Source: Paenibacillus sp. N3.4 (GTDB lineage: Bacteria > Bacillota > Bacilli > Paenibacillales > NBRC-103111). From it: a DNA stretch of 34,781 nt. The stretch lies in the NCBI RefSeq assembly GCF_008017805.1, contig NZ_VRTT01000077.1, positions 1 through 34,781 of the forward strand, written 5' to 3'. Of the stretch, positions 9,871-16,822 are shown piece by piece (within the stretch, counting starts at the first letter, position 1; each line of letters starts with the position of its first letter). A program made the translations under genes and the position numbers. The notes beneath the pieces were generated by a model, which was not told the DNA's origin, did not search any database, and worked only from the letters and a program-made list of their open reading frames with translations.

Positions 9871-10032
9871 ATTGTTCACTCCTTGTTTCTGATCCCTTAT
9901 ACATTCGAAAACCTCTTCAATGCCTTAAATCAAAAGAATCGGTCAAATGAATTTCGGATTTTATTTCCATCATTTCATTAGACGACCTATCCTTGACTTA
10001 GGTTCTGAAGAGGTCCGGTTGACCCTATTTCA

Positions 10033-11726
10033 TTATCCGTCTACACGGCTAAGTACGTATTGAATGATACCGTCCAGCTGCTTCGCAGCCCCAGGACCTG
10101 TGGAACCTTGCACGGCAAAGTAAAACTTGATCTTAGGCTCTGTTCCTGAAGGACGCAAGCAGAACCATGATCCGTCCTCTAGTTTGAATTTCAACACATT
10201 TTCGCGTGGCAGACCCTGAATACCTTGTTCATAATCTTCTACGCTGCTCACGCGAATACCATTGATTTCTCCAGGTGGGTTCATTCTCCATGCTTCCATG
10301 ATGCGTCCAATTTGCTCCACCCCGTCTTTCCCTTTAAGCGTCCTTGATTCAAGCTTTTCCAAAAAGTAGCCAAAGGATTCGTAAAGCTCTTGAAGGACGT
10401 CATATAAGGTCTTACCTTGTTGCTTATAATAAGCCGCAGCTTCCGCAATAAGCATCGATGCGATAACCGCATCCTTATCACGCGCATAGCCGCCAGCCAG
10501 ATAACCATAGCTTTCTTCATAACCGAAAAGGAACTGGTGTTCACCCGTTTGTTCGAACTGGGTCATTTTCTCCCCGATATATTTAAAGCCCGTTAATGTG
10601 TTTAAGGTAGGGATTCCGTAATGATTAGCGATTACAGCCCCCATTTCACTCGTTACGATTGTTTTAATAACAACGCCGTTGGCAGGCAGTTCTCCACGCT
10701 CTTTCAAGCTGGATAACAAGTAATTGACGATAATCGCACCCGATTGGTTCCCTGTCAGCACGAAATATTCACCGCTCGGATCTTTAACAACTGCGCCCAT
10801 CCGATCAGCATCAGGGTCCGTTCCGATAATAATATCGGCATTCCAGTCCTTCGCCTGAGCAATAGCAAGCGTAAACGCCTCTCGCTCCTCCGGATTCGGA
10901 GATTTCACCGTTGAAAATTGCGCATCCGGCTTCTCTTGCTCGGCCACAACACGTACTTGTTCGAAGCCTACGGTTTTCAGCACTTCACGCACAGGTATAT
11001 TACCCGCTCCATGCAGAGGTGTAAAGATGATGCGGAAATCATGGCTAATCTGTTGGATGACTTCTGGATTCTGACAAATTGCTGTTACCGCCTGGATATA
11101 TGCTTGATCGACCTCATCGTCCAACCAGACCAATAGATCTTGTGCTTCTGCTTCACTTTGGGTGAGTTTCTTCACCTTCGCGAAGGTATCGATGCTTTGG
11201 ACTTCTGCGATGACTTGTTCGGCAAATGCAGGAACGAGCTGTCCCCCATCTGCTCCATATACTTTATAACCGTTATATTCAGGTGGATTGTGACTGGCTG
11301 TAACAACAACACCCGCTGTTGCACCCAAGTATCTGACAGCAAATGATAATTGCGGTGTCGCGTGGAGCGTTTTGAACAAATACGCTTTCACTCCGTTGCC
11401 TGCGAAGACAAGAGCCGATTCTAAAGCAAACTCAGGAGACATATGACGGGAATCGTAAGCAAGGACAATAGATGGCGCTGCTGCGCCTGTCCCATTCACA
11501 TATTGTGCTAACCCTTGCTCGCTCGCCCAACTGTATAGACGTTAATACGATTTGTACCAGCGCCAATTACGCCGCGAAGTCCTCCCGTACCAAATTCTAG
11601 ATCTTTATAGAAACGATCCTCAATTTCTTTCTCATCTTCCCGAATAGCTTGCAGTTCTTTCTTCGTTTGGGCATCAACTGCCGGATCTTCCAACCATAAT
11701 TGATATTCCGTTTGTACACGCGTCAT
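10033..11726 (-). pseudogene. pgcA: Alpha-phosphoglucomutase/phosphomannomutase, interrupted by one frameshift
   Basis: Interconverts glucose-6-P and glucose-1-P (alpha-D-phosphohexomutase family), feeding UDP-glucose for wall polymers and glycolipids. Two frames (11726-11508 and 11499-10033) join into about 564 aa, the usual length, if one base is restored near 11510: the first frame reads GRASKG then stops, and the next continues LAQYVNGTG. Motifs in order: FGTGGLRG near residue 47, the phosphoserine loop TASHNP (Ser at about 145 of the joined protein), metal-binding DPDADR, sugar-binding GYEESYG, and phosphate-binding RPSGTEPKIKFY near the end. ATG at 11726 has GGAG about 15 nt upstream. 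It follows fabZ by 32 nt with no terminator. A consensus error is more likely than gene loss because both halves are fully conserved. Confidence 0.88.
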
Positions 11727-11758
11727 AGTAGTCAGGTTCAGCTCCTTTTATCTATGGG

Positions 11759-12187
11759 TTATTTATTAGCAAGGGCGAACATAAGTTCACCTTCGACTAC
11801 CACTTTGTCACCTACTTTAGCCACAGCTTGGCCTTTGACAATCGTTCCTTTTACACGTGTAATCGTCATTTCTAGCGTAAGGGTATCCCCGGGTACGACT
11901 TGTTCACGGAATCGTACACCGTCAATACCGGCGAATAAACCAATTTTACCTTTATATTGCGGCATGGAAAGAACAGCTACAGCACCAACTTGTGCCAAGG
12001 CTTCTACGATCAGGACACCTGGCATAACGGGATAGCCTGGAAAATGCCCCATGAAAAACGGTTCATTGATCGTTACGTTCTTAATACCAACAGCTTTAAC
12101 GCCTTCTTCCACTTCCAAAATGCGGTCAATTAGCAGAAAGGGAGGTCGGTGTGGAATAATCTCTTGAATTTGATTAATATCTAGCAT
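11759..12187 (-). CDS. fabZ: 3-hydroxyacyl-ACP dehydratase FabZ
   Basis: Hot-dog-fold dehydratase of type II fatty acid synthesis that converts (3R)-hydroxyacyl-ACP to trans-2-enoyl-ACP. The start is ATG at 12187 (MLDINQIQEIIPHRPP), preceded by GAAAGGAG at 10 nt. The frame is open upstream to 12313, but that extension runs through inverted repeats and is not conserved. The 142-aa product has the hallmark HRPPFLLIDR, catalytic His48 in GHFPGYPVMPG and catalytic Glu62 in VEALAQ. In Bacillus subtilis fabZ also sits downstream of flhP, so the neighbourhood is conserved, here with pgsA in between. Its leader carries three consecutive inverted repeats (separate entries). Confidence 0.96.
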   Translation of the reverse strand: MLDINQIQEIIPHRPPFLLIDRILEVEEGVKAVGIKNVTINEPFFMGHFPGYPVMPGVLIVEALAQVGAVAVLSMPQYKGKIGLFAGIDGVRFREQVVPGDTLTLEMTITRVKGTIVKGQAVAKVGDKVVVEGELMFALANK

Positions 12188-12210
12188 AGCGGTTATGCTC
12201 CTTTCAAAAT

Positions 12211-12229
12211 CCTTGTATAAAATACAAGG
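12211..12229 (-). other. Perfect 8-bp inverted repeat just upstream of the fabZ ribosome binding site
   Basis: CCTTGTAT and ATACAAGG flank AAA. On the minus strand the hairpin ends 23 nt before the fabZ ATG and is followed by only four T, so it is at best a weak terminator. It is the third of three consecutive dyads between pgsA and fabZ. An attenuator or mRNA-stability role is possible but not shown. Confidence 0.45.
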
Positions 12230-12252
12230 TAACAACTTACAATAGTAGTATC

Positions 12253-12277
12253 CCTTCACTATCTGCAGAAGTGAAGG
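12253..12277 (-). other. Perfect 8-bp inverted repeat in the fabZ leader (middle of three)
   Basis: CCTTCACT and AGTGAAGG flank a 9-nt centre that contains CTGCAG. No U-tract follows on either strand, so it is not a canonical terminator. It may be an mRNA stem-loop or a protein-binding dyad. Confidence 0.4.
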
Positions 12278-12288
12278 TTGATATAAGG

Positions 12289-12337
12289 GAGCCTGCGTAT
12301 AGGTCTGTGACACAGACCTATTATGTGGGCTCTTTTT
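12289..12337. other. Long dyad between pgsA and fabZ, terminator-like on the plus strand
   Basis: A perfect 11-bp dyad (ATAGGTCTGTG / CACAGACCTAT, one-base centre, 12299-12321) lies inside a second pair, GAGCC (12289) and GGCTC (12328), followed on the plus strand by TTTTT. The shape is a terminator for plus-strand transcripts, although no plus-strand gene lies here. On the minus strand it starts 13 nt after the pgsA stop and has no U-tract. It could block antisense transcription, or the inner dyad could be an operator. Confidence 0.45.
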
Positions 12338-12349
12338 AACGATAACGAA

Positions 12350-12868
12350 TTATTTCAGCTTAGCTCCCCGATTTAATAATAGGAACTGAAAAATATAAAT
12401 AAAAGAGGTTAAGAACGAAATTCCAATCACAAACCATAAGTATGTAACTGCGAAATGTAATTGAAAGACGAGAAAAAGAATGGCTAAATAGTACAGCACA
12501 GTCGTCAACTTCCCCATTACATTAGCCGGTACGGTCGATTTCCCCCGAAAATGATAGAACGCGGAGCCTATAATCATCCCCAGGTCACGAATAAACATCG
12601 CTGCTGCTGCCTGCCAGGGAATCATCCCTGAAATCAAGAGGGATAAGATCACGACGATCATCATCGTTTTATCCGCTAAGGGATCGAGCATCATCCCAAC
12701 AGGTGTAACCAGTCCACGAGTTCTTGCTATATAACCGTCCAAAATATCAGTAAGACCAGCTGCAAGTAGGATCAGAAAAGCTATTTTGATATATCCATTG
12801 AAAAAGAACATGAGATAGACAGGGATTAGGATAAACCTACTTATCGTGAGCATGTTCGGTATATTCAA
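12350..12868 (-). CDS. pgsA: CDP-diacylglycerol-glycerol-3-phosphate phosphatidyltransferase
   Basis: Membrane enzyme forming phosphatidylglycerophosphate from CDP-diacylglycerol and glycerol-3-P, the committed step to phosphatidylglycerol. The CDP-alcohol phosphatidyltransferase signature is complete: Asp41, Asp44-Gly45, Ala48-Arg49, Gly58, Asp62 and Asp66 (D-x2-DG-x2-AR-x8-G-x3-D-x3-D). About five membrane segments and 172 aa are right for PgsA; cardiolipin or phosphatidylserine synthases of this fold are less likely by length and start (NIPNMLTISRF). The start codon is TTG at 12868, with GGGAGG 6-7 nt upstream. A TATAAT -10 box lies at 12920-12925 but lacks a good -35, so a promoter between the upstream terminator and pgsA is likely but not proven. 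It is usually next to recA/cinA in Bacilli, so placement beside fabZ is a local variation. Confidence 0.9.
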   Translation of the reverse strand: MNIPNMLTISRFILIPVYLMFFFNGYIKIAFLILLAAGLTDILDGYIARTRGLVTPVGMMLDPLADKTMMIVVILSLLISGMIPWQAAAAMFIRDLGMIIGSAFYHFRGKSTVPANVMGKLTTVLYYLAILFLVFQLHFAVTYLWFVIGISFLTSFIYIFQFLLLNRGAKLK

Positions 12869-12935
12869 GGTATCCCTCCCGAGCCTAATAATCTGTTAAA
12901 TCATGCTAAACCTTTCTTTATTATACCGCTGCTAT

Positions 12936-12964
12936 CACAAAAATAAAACTCCCATGCGGGAGTT
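12936..12964 (-). terminator. Rho-independent terminator after the EpuA-family gene
   Basis: On the minus strand AACTCCC-GCAT-GGGAGTT is followed by TTATTTTTG, 4 nt past the stop at 12969. It closes the mbl-flhO-flhP-epuA unit. Confidence 0.8.
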
Positions 12965-12968
12965 AGAA

Positions 12969-13187
12969 TTAATTCGCAAACACCAGATCGTATAGATGCC
13001 GCCAGGTGCTCATATGGAGGATTTCATTAGCCGGCTGATGGCCAAGCTTCGAATATCCTAGCCATAGACCGATATAGACAGCCAATACGCAAAGCACAGG
13101 AATACGAATGATTTTGAAAATAAGCCAACTGATTTGAAGCCATTTCGGCCAAGGTTTTTTTTTCTTTGGAGCAGGCTTGTCTGACAT
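12969..13187 (-). CDS. EpuA-family small membrane protein (named DNA-directed RNA polymerase subunit beta in databases)
   Basis: A 72-aa protein with a Lys/Pro-rich cytoplasmic N-terminus (DKPAPKKKKPWPKW), one hydrophobic segment at about residues 27-46, and a C-terminal tail with W-R-H-L-Y-D-L, which matches the EpuA family (a W-x-H-I/L-x-D-L tail after one membrane span). Family members are often labelled RNA polymerase subunit beta, but nothing in the sequence supports a polymerase role. In Bacillales the gene typically follows flhO/flhP, as here. ATG at 13187 is preceded by GGAGG at about 11 nt. The gap to flhP is 26 nt, so they are probably co-transcribed. Function unknown. Confidence 0.75.
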   Translation of the reverse strand: MSDKPAPKKKKPWPKWLQISWLIFKIIRIPVLCVLAVYIGLWLGYSKLGHQPANEILHMSTWRHLYDLVFAN

Positions 13188-13213
13188 CTAGCCCTGTCCC
13201 TCCTTTTTTACGA

Positions 13214-14080
13214 TCAGGCACGCAAATTATTAGCGATATTCATCATCTGATCCGCAGATGTAATTGCTCTTGAATTGAGTTGAAGCGCTCTTTGGACAAT
13301 GACCAAATCCGTCATTTCATCGGACAGCGTTACGTTAGATTGCTCCAAGAACCCTTGCATGAGGCTCACACGGTTATTCGTTGTATCCAAGCCTGGGTTG
13401 ACATCCTGCAAAATATTCGCCTTCTCGGCAGCCGTTAACCCATTAGGCAGCGCATAAAGATTATCGCCGACATCCTGGAGAAGCTGAGGACGTACTACGC
13501 GGACCAGCTTGATTTGTCCCAAGTTCAAAGGCGCTAAGGTTGGATCCTGCTCGTTATAACCTCTAATAATGCCGTTCTTCTCAACAACCGGTCTGTAGCC
13601 GGTAGGTATTCGAATGGGATTGCCATCTGAGCCTGTTACATAATGGCCTTCTTTGGTCGTCAGAACCGTATCGCCATTCGGGTCTGGACTTAAGTTGAAT
13701 GCCCCGTTACGCGTCCATGCTGGTTGGAAAACCGGATTACCGTTATCATCCAATTTGCTGACAGACACTTCAAACAATCCGTCTCCCTGGATGGCAAAGT
13801 CTGTTGGATTTCCCGTAGATTGAATAGGTCCTTGAGCTAAGTTCGTCTGGATTTGCACCAGCTTTGCTCCCCACCCTTGGTTAAAACCAAGAGGCGAAAA
13901 CCGCCCTTGTTGACGAAATCCTTCCGGTTGGGACTTCACATTCGTCAGAACGTCTTCGAAAGATGCTTCCTTCTTCTTGAATCCGTTGGTATTCACATTC
14001 GCTATATTATTCGAAAGAATATCCAGCTTTTGCTGCAAGCTGTGCATGGATACCGATGAGTTGATCATGGAATTGTTCAT
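13214..14080 (-). CDS. flhP: Flagellar hook-basal body protein FlhP (FlgG family)
   Basis: Axial rod/hook-type protein secreted through the flagellar export apparatus. The 288-aa product has the FlgF/FlgG N-terminal motif LDILSNNIANVNTNGFKK (about residues 19-36), the central GDGLFEV region near 100, and the amphipathic C-terminal helix ending LNSRAITSADQMMNIANNLR, which packs against the N-terminal helix in rod proteins. ATG at 14080 has GAAGGAG 6 nt upstream. The gene follows flhO with a 23-nt gap, in the order mbl-flhO-flhP known from Bacillus subtilis. FlhP there is a distal rod component; the assignment of FlhP rather than FlgG rests on position and on being the shorter second paralogue. 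Confidence 0.9.
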   Translation of the reverse strand: MNNSMINSSVSMHSLQQKLDILSNNIANVNTNGFKKKEASFEDVLTNVKSQPEGFRQQGRFSPLGFNQGWGAKLVQIQTNLAQGPIQSTGNPTDFAIQGDGLFEVSVSKLDDNGNPVFQPAWTRNGAFNLSPDPNGDTVLTTKEGHYVTGSDGNPIRIPTGYRPVVEKNGIIRGYNEQDPTLAPLNLGQIKLVRVVRPQLLQDVGDNLYALPNGLTAAEKANILQDVNPGLDTTNNRVSLMQGFLEQSNVTLSDEMTDLVIVQRALQLNSRAITSADQMMNIANNLRA

Positions 14081-14103
14081 GGTTGGCTCCTTCGCAAGCT
14101 ACG

Positions 14104-14997
14104 TTATACGCGTCCGACTTCGTTCGCGGCCTTTTCCATACTTTTATCATAAGATTGAATGACTTTCTGGTTTGCTTCATAGGCACGCAGCGCGGACATC
14201 ATATCGACCATCGATTGTGCGGAATCAACATTAGAGCGCTCTACGAAGCCTTGACGCACTTCCACTTGATCGCCGAGTGCAACCTGTGTGACCGTTGCTT
14301 CATCACCGGGATTAATTCGTAAAAGTCCGTTGCCTTCACGCAGCAGTAAGTTCGGATTCTCAGCACGAGAAAGCATTAAGCCTACCGCTTGTCCAGCTGC
14401 ATTCAGAACAGGCCGACCCTCACTATCAAGAAACTCGCCTTTGTCCGTTACTTTGAACGCATGCATCGGCTGACCCGCTCCATCGATCAGCACCAAGGGT
14501 TGTCCATCTCGACCAAGCACGAGGTTCCCGTTCGCGTTAACTAGCTGACCTTGCGTGTCGACTGTGAACTTACCGTTCAAAGAATAACGCGGTTGGCCGT
14601 CCGCATTCAATACGGTAAAGAGTGCTTGCGGTTGAAAAGTCCGTTCGCCATCTGCATTTACGTATTTACCCGTCGCATCGAATGTTACACCTGGAAGTTG
14701 AATGTTAGAGACAAGAGCAAAGTCAAACGGATTCTGTGTTTCCTGCAGGTCTCCTTGCATATGGATAGAGATATTCTCCTCCGAAAACACACCCAGATTT
14801 AACTTCCCAATCGGAGCTGTTGAGGCACCTTGTCCACCGCGAATGGTAGAGATGAGCATTTCTGGGAAAGAACGAGACAACGCATTTCCTTGTTTGAAGC
14901 CCGGCGAATTGATATTCGCAATATTATTCGTGATGGTATCGTGTCTGCGCTGTTCAGAGATCATGCCTGCAGCCGCGGTATACAGTCCTCTTAGCAT
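14104..14997 (-). CDS. flhO: Flagellar hook-basal body protein FlhO (FlgG family)
   Basis: Distal rod protein paralogous to the next gene. It starts MLRGLYTAAAGMISEQRRHD, the typical FlgG-family opening, with ITNNIANINSPGFKQ at about 22-36 and a C-terminal helix ending ALRAYEANQKVIQSYDKSM. The middle (about 130-215) is rich in G-x-P and N-G turns, as expected for the D1/D2 beta domains. Length 297 aa is slightly above the roughly 270 aa of Bacillus subtilis FlhO. ATG at 14997 has GAGGTG 5 nt upstream. It lies 28 nt after mbl, suggesting transcription with mbl and flhP and so away from the main flagellar operon. Confidence 0.9.
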   Translation of the reverse strand: MLRGLYTAAAGMISEQRRHDTITNNIANINSPGFKQGNALSRSFPEMLISTIRGGQGASTAPIGKLNLGVFSEENISIHMQGDLQETQNPFDFALVSNIQLPGVTFDATGKYVNADGERTFQPQALFTVLNADGQPRYSLNGKFTVDTQGQLVNANGNLVLGRDGQPLVLIDGAGQPMHAFKVTDKGEFLDSEGRPVLNAAGQAVGLMLSRAENPNLLLREGNGLLRINPGDEATVTQVALGDQVEVRQGFVERSNVDSAQSMVDMMSALRAYEANQKVIQSYDKSMEKAANEVGRV

Positions 14998-15025
14998 ATC
15001 TTCACCTCATAGGTAGTCTATCTGA

Positions 15026-16023
15026 CTAGAATTTACGTTTGGTCACTTTATCCAAGTTATCCAGCATAATCCCTGTTCCTTTAACTACGCAGGACATCGG
15101 ATCTTCAGCAATCAATACAGGTACTTTAAGCTCATCTGCCAAGAGTTGATCCAAGCCATGCAGCAAAGCTCCGCCGCCTGTCAGAATAACGCCTCGATCA
15201 ATAATATCCGCTGAAAGCTCAGGAGGTGTACGCTCCAATACGCTCTTCGCAGCAGTGACGATCGATGAAACCGGATCCCAAAGCGCTTCCTGTACTTCGC
15301 TGGAGTGAATCGTAATTGTCAGAGGTAGACCAGAAACCATATCCCTACCGCGAATATCCATCTCTTGATCTCTTCCGTGTGGATATACCGTACCTATTTT
15401 AAGCTTAATATCCTCACTTGTCCGTTCACCGATCAACAGCTTATATTTATTCTTAATATATTTGGTAATAGCAATATCGAACTTGTCCCCTGCAATTTTA
15501 ATGGAGGAGGAGGTGACAATGTCGCCCATGGATAATACAGCGACATCTGTCGTCCCTCCGCCGATATCTACGACCATATTGCCGCTAGGCTGGAAGATAT
15601 CCATACCGGCACCAATGGCGGCTGCCTTCGGCTCTTCTTCCATGAATACCTCTCGGGCACCGCTGCGCTCAGCGCTTCGCGGATCGCCTTTTGCTCGACC
15701 GAGGTGATGTTGGTAGGGGCGCAGATGAGAATTCTTGGATGTGAGTACCAGTTCTTGCCCCCTACTTTGGCAATAAAATGCTTCAACATCACTTCCGTAA
15801 TATCAAAGTCAGCAATAACACCATCTTTCAGTGGACGAATGGCAATGATGTTGCCAGGCGTTCTCCCCACCATGCGGAAAGCTTCTTCGCCTACAGCCAA
15901 CACGCGTTTCGTATCGCTTTCAATGGCTACTACGGATGGCTCGTCGAGCACAACACCGCGTCCTTTTACATGAATAAGCACATTTGCCGTGCCGAGATCT
16001 ATTCCAATATCCTTGCTTAACAT
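15026..16023 (-). pseudogene. mbl: MreB-like cell-shape protein Mbl, interrupted by one frameshift
   Basis: Actin-like filament protein that guides lateral-wall synthesis. The first frame (16023-15568) gives MLSKDIGIDLGTANVLIHVKG and continues correctly to EQKAIREA, then goes out of frame. The second (ending 15026) resumes at REVFMEEEPKAAAIGAGMD and holds the phosphate-2 motif VVDIGGGTTDVAV and adenosine motif LTGGGALLHGLD. Restoring one base near 15673, which turns GCG-CTG into GCG-GCT-GAG, yields AAERSGAREVFMEEEP exactly as in Mbl/MreB and a 332-aa protein, the family length. Mbl rather than MreB is chosen because it follows spoIIID and precedes flhO. ATG has GGAGG at 11 nt, and TATAAT at 16092-16097 is a possible -10 box. 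A consensus error is much more likely than true inactivation. Confidence 0.9.
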
Positions 16024-16189
16024 TTCAAGTTAATCCTCCCTAAACTTACCGTCCATCCCGAGAAGAATCGGCGCTCTTGTATATAGTACTAATTATAAGC
16101 TAAATTCGCTATAAATGCAGTAATTCCTCTTTTTTTGTGAAATTTCGACATGTCCAGTTAAAGGAAGTACAGCGGGATGAAGGGTTTCG

Positions 16190-16480
16190 TTAGGACTTGA
16201 CAGTAACCAAATTTTCAGAGGGCTTCGGGCTTCGCGTCTTACGATACTTAATTTTTGTTGCTTCCCCTCCCCTTAGATGCCTGATGGACTTGTGATACTC
16301 CAAAATGTGTTTCACCTGATTGGCCAGGTCCGGGTTGATTTCCGGCAGTCTTTCCGTCAAATCCTTATGCACCGTGCTCTTGGAAACGCCAAATTCCTTA
16401 GCAATGGTGCGAACCGTGTTCTTGGTCTCGACGATACAGGTACCAATCTTAATGGTTCGCTCTTTGATGTAATCGTGCAC
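16190..16480 (-). CDS. spoIIID: Sporulation transcriptional regulator SpoIIID
   Basis: Mother-cell DNA-binding regulator that acts after sigma-E and modulates the switch toward sigma-K. The product starts VHDYIKERTIKIG from a GTG at 16480 with GGGAGG 8 nt upstream. The open frame reaches 16630, but that extension overlaps promoter sequence and is not SpoIIID-like. The helix-turn-helix is at about residues 22-42 (TVRTIAKEFGVSKSTVHKDL), followed by the conserved ERLPEINPDLA and HKSIRHLRGGEATK. It is 96 aa, against 93 in Bacillus subtilis, with a divergent basic tail (RKTRSPKPSENLVTVKS); the conserved basic C-terminal region also contacts DNA. A sigma-E-like promoter lies upstream. It precedes mbl, as in other Bacillales. 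Confidence 0.96.
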   Translation of the reverse strand: MHDYIKERTIKIGTCIVETKNTVRTIAKEFGVSKSTVHKDLTERLPEINPDLANQVKHILEYHKSIRHLRGGEATKIKYRKTRSPKPSENLVTVKS

Positions 16481-16514
16481 TCCCCTCGCCTCCCTACTCG
16501 AGATAGTTTGGTAA

Positions 16515-16541
16515 AGTATATGAGGGGCATGACTAGATATT
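16515..16541 (-). promoter_or_regulatory. Putative sigma-E promoter of spoIIID
   Basis: On the minus strand AATATC (16541-16536) and CATATACT (16522-16515) are 13 nt apart, close to the sigma-E pattern (ATATT, about 14 nt, CATACAAT). The -10 lies about 35 nt before the GTG start. spoIIID is a known sigma-E gene, which supports the reading; it is a by-eye match only. Confidence 0.5.
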
Positions 16542-16592
16542 CTACGTAGCCAAGCCTGACAAGCCCATTTCCCATATTTATTTTCAAAATAA

Positions 16593-16606
16593 TCAAGGAT
16601 AAACGA
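16593..16606 (+). repeat. 14-nt echo of the dispersed two-hairpin repeat
   Basis: TCAAGGATAAACGA is identical to the first 14 bases of the copy at 23483. What follows diverges, although TTTATATC about 30 nt later could pair with GATAAA as in full copies. It may be a decayed or truncated copy, or chance. It lies about 90 nt from a full copy. Confidence 0.35.
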
Positions 16607-16682
16607 TTCCATCCACCTTCCGACGGGCATTTATATCCGAATTCATGTCAAGCAAACTTATTAAATTAGACGATTTGCTCCA

Positions 16683-16774
16683 TCAAGGATAAATGACTTC
16701 GTCGCCCTTCGGGACGAGCGAGTTTGTCAAGGTAGATGCGAAGCAATCGTATAGACATATACTTTCATAGCTAC
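16683..16774 (+). repeat. Dispersed intergenic repeat with two hairpins, copy A
   Basis: 92 bp, roughly 85-90% identical to 23483-23575. Hairpin 1 (16688-16728) pairs GATAAAT with GTTTGTC (two G-U pairs on the plus strand) around an inner CCC-TTC-GGG stem. Hairpin 2 (16732-16774) pairs GTAG with CTAC around GTATA-GACA-TATAC. No ORF. It ends 2 nt from the A-run that forms the U-tract of the minus-strand spoIIQ terminator. Orientation is given arbitrarily as plus because the wobble pairs fit plus-strand RNA. Confidence 0.8.
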
Positions 16775-16776
16775 AC

Positions 16777-16803
16777 AAAAAAGCAGCAGGATGTGCCTGC
16801 TGC
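16777..16803 (-). terminator. Rho-independent terminator after spoIIQ
   Basis: On the minus strand GCAGCAGG-CACAT-CCTGCTGC is followed by TTTTTT. It starts 19 nt past the spoIIQ stop. Confidence 0.9.
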
Positions 16804-16822
16804 CCTCTTTTATGTAAGTTAA

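Larger units (their letters stand above)
16481..16822. other. Non-coding stretch between spoIIQ and spoIIID
   Basis: 342 bases without a supportable gene. It contains, in minus-strand order, the spoIIQ terminator, one copy of the two-hairpin dispersed repeat, a 14-nt echo of that repeat, and a sigma-E-like promoter for spoIIID. Confidence 0.7.

Noticed and set aside
12188..12313. N-terminal extension of fabZ to 12313
   Set aside because: It runs through three inverted repeats, is not FabZ-like, and the internal ATG at 12187 has a good ribosome site and the conserved N-terminus.
12185..12340. FapR operator or riboswitch upstream of fabZ
   Set aside because: No match to the FapR palindrome and no known riboswitch core; only unassigned dyads are visible.
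16481..16630. N-terminal extension of spoIIID to 16630
   Set aside because: Not SpoIIID-like; overlaps a sigma-E-like promoter; GTG at 16480 has a good ribosome site and the conserved start.
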